Below the pieces are notes generated by a model, which made no database searches, had not been told where the DNA came from, and saw only the letters and a list, made by a program, of their open reading frames with translations. A stretch of 5,141 nt of DNA from NCBI GenBank assembly GCA_043820045.1, contig JBDREF010000163.1:1-5141 (forward strand), in the 5' to 3' direction. The DNA is from JBDREF01 sp043820045. Lineage in GTDB: Bacteria; Planctomycetota; Phycisphaerae; Sedimentisphaerales; Anaerobacaceae. The position numbers were made by a program, and so were the translations under genes. Shown piece by piece: positions 4,942 to 5,141 of the stretch (the stretch's first letter is position 1; each line of letters opens with the position of its first letter).

Positions 4942-5141
4942 ATGACGAGCAAAGCAAAGCGATTAAGTGCGCGGCAGCTTGCCGTGATAGATGAGCTGTT
5001 CGACGGCGAGCAGAGCGAGCAGGACGTTCTGAAAAAGTGCAAAGTCAGCCGTAAGCTATACGGCCGGTGGCTGGCCGACGAGGCCTTCACCGCCGAGCTG
5101 GATCGGCGCATGGCCGAGGCCTATCGGCGAAGCGCGCTGCT
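4942..5141 (+). CDS. HTH protein resembling small terminase subunits, N-terminal part (runs off right edge)
   Basis: ATG 4942 opens a frame that is still open at the window end, giving 66 complete residues. It begins MTSKAKRLSARQLAVIDELF and continues through SEQDVLKKCKVSRKLYGRWL to an ELDRRMAEAYRRSAL helix. The layout is a helix, a short HTH at about 24-45, a D-x-x-F-x-x-E-L link, then a charged helix. This resembles homeodomain-like HTH proteins of the phBC6A51 type, often small terminase subunits that recognise phage DNA for packaging. CGGAG at 4931-4935 lies 6 nt before the ATG. A nearby ATG at 4928 closes after four codons and is not used. The C-terminal oligomerisation part is outside the window, so a plain regulator remains possible. 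A large terminase gene just downstream would settle it. Confidence 0.6.
   Translation, partial: MTSKAKRLSARQLAVIDELFDGEQSEQDVLKKCKVSRKLYGRWLADEAFTAELDRRMAEAYRRSAL

Noticed and set aside
1..5141. tRNA, rRNA, CRISPR array, integrase or transposase
   Set aside because: I looked on both strands for regularly spaced repeats, tRNA-like arms and recombinase motifs and saw none.

Overview
The window reads as the start of an integrated, phage-like element beside a bacterial metabolic gene. Base composition is moderately GC-rich, and genes are introduced by GGAGG-type ribosome sites and sigma-70-like promoters, so the host is a bacterium. The protein styles and a short dispersed inverted repeat near the right end recall Planctomycetota (Phycisphaerae-like) genomes. 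That placement comes from memory, not from a search, and is held loosely.

Left edge (1-448): a minus-strand gene runs off the window. Its N-terminus looks like a SagB-type nitroreductase-family dehydrogenase, and it has its own TATAAT box. An AT-rich divergent control region follows. It holds a strong extended -10 promoter firing rightward (414-441), bracketed by two 11-bp palindromes that share a central GTC and lie about 51 bp apart.

Left operon (449-3113): a possible leaderless 46-codon ORF comes first, then a two-HTH regulator with a sigma-70 region-4-like fold. A tight trio follows: a compact soluble ABC ATPase, a GNAT-fold acyltransferase with a long C-terminal extension, and a ParB/sulfiredoxin-fold protein. 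The ABC and GNAT genes are 2 nt apart and GNAT and ParB are 5 nt apart, so they probably act together. The ABC+GNAT pair looks like a split form of the ABC-ATPase/acetyltransferase fusion family (COG2401), whose function is unknown. This trio is the best candidate for an undescribed system; nucleic-acid modification or processing is a reasonable guess, not a demonstrated role.

Middle (3114-4069): a possible terminator and a perfect 38-bp palindrome precede a YdaU/DUF1376-type phage replication-associated protein.

Right part (4070-5141): a promoter with a perfect TTGACA box and a leader of about 100 nt drives a small protein made of two tandem Myb/SANT-like HTH repeats. A 253-bp gene-free stretch with hairpins and a 30-bp-arm imperfect inverted repeat follows. 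The window ends inside a gene for an HTH protein resembling small terminase subunits. Regulators, a ParB-like protein, a replication protein and a terminase-like HTH on one strand make a prophage or prophage-derived island the simplest reading. No integrase, capsid gene, tRNA or CRISPR array is visible here.
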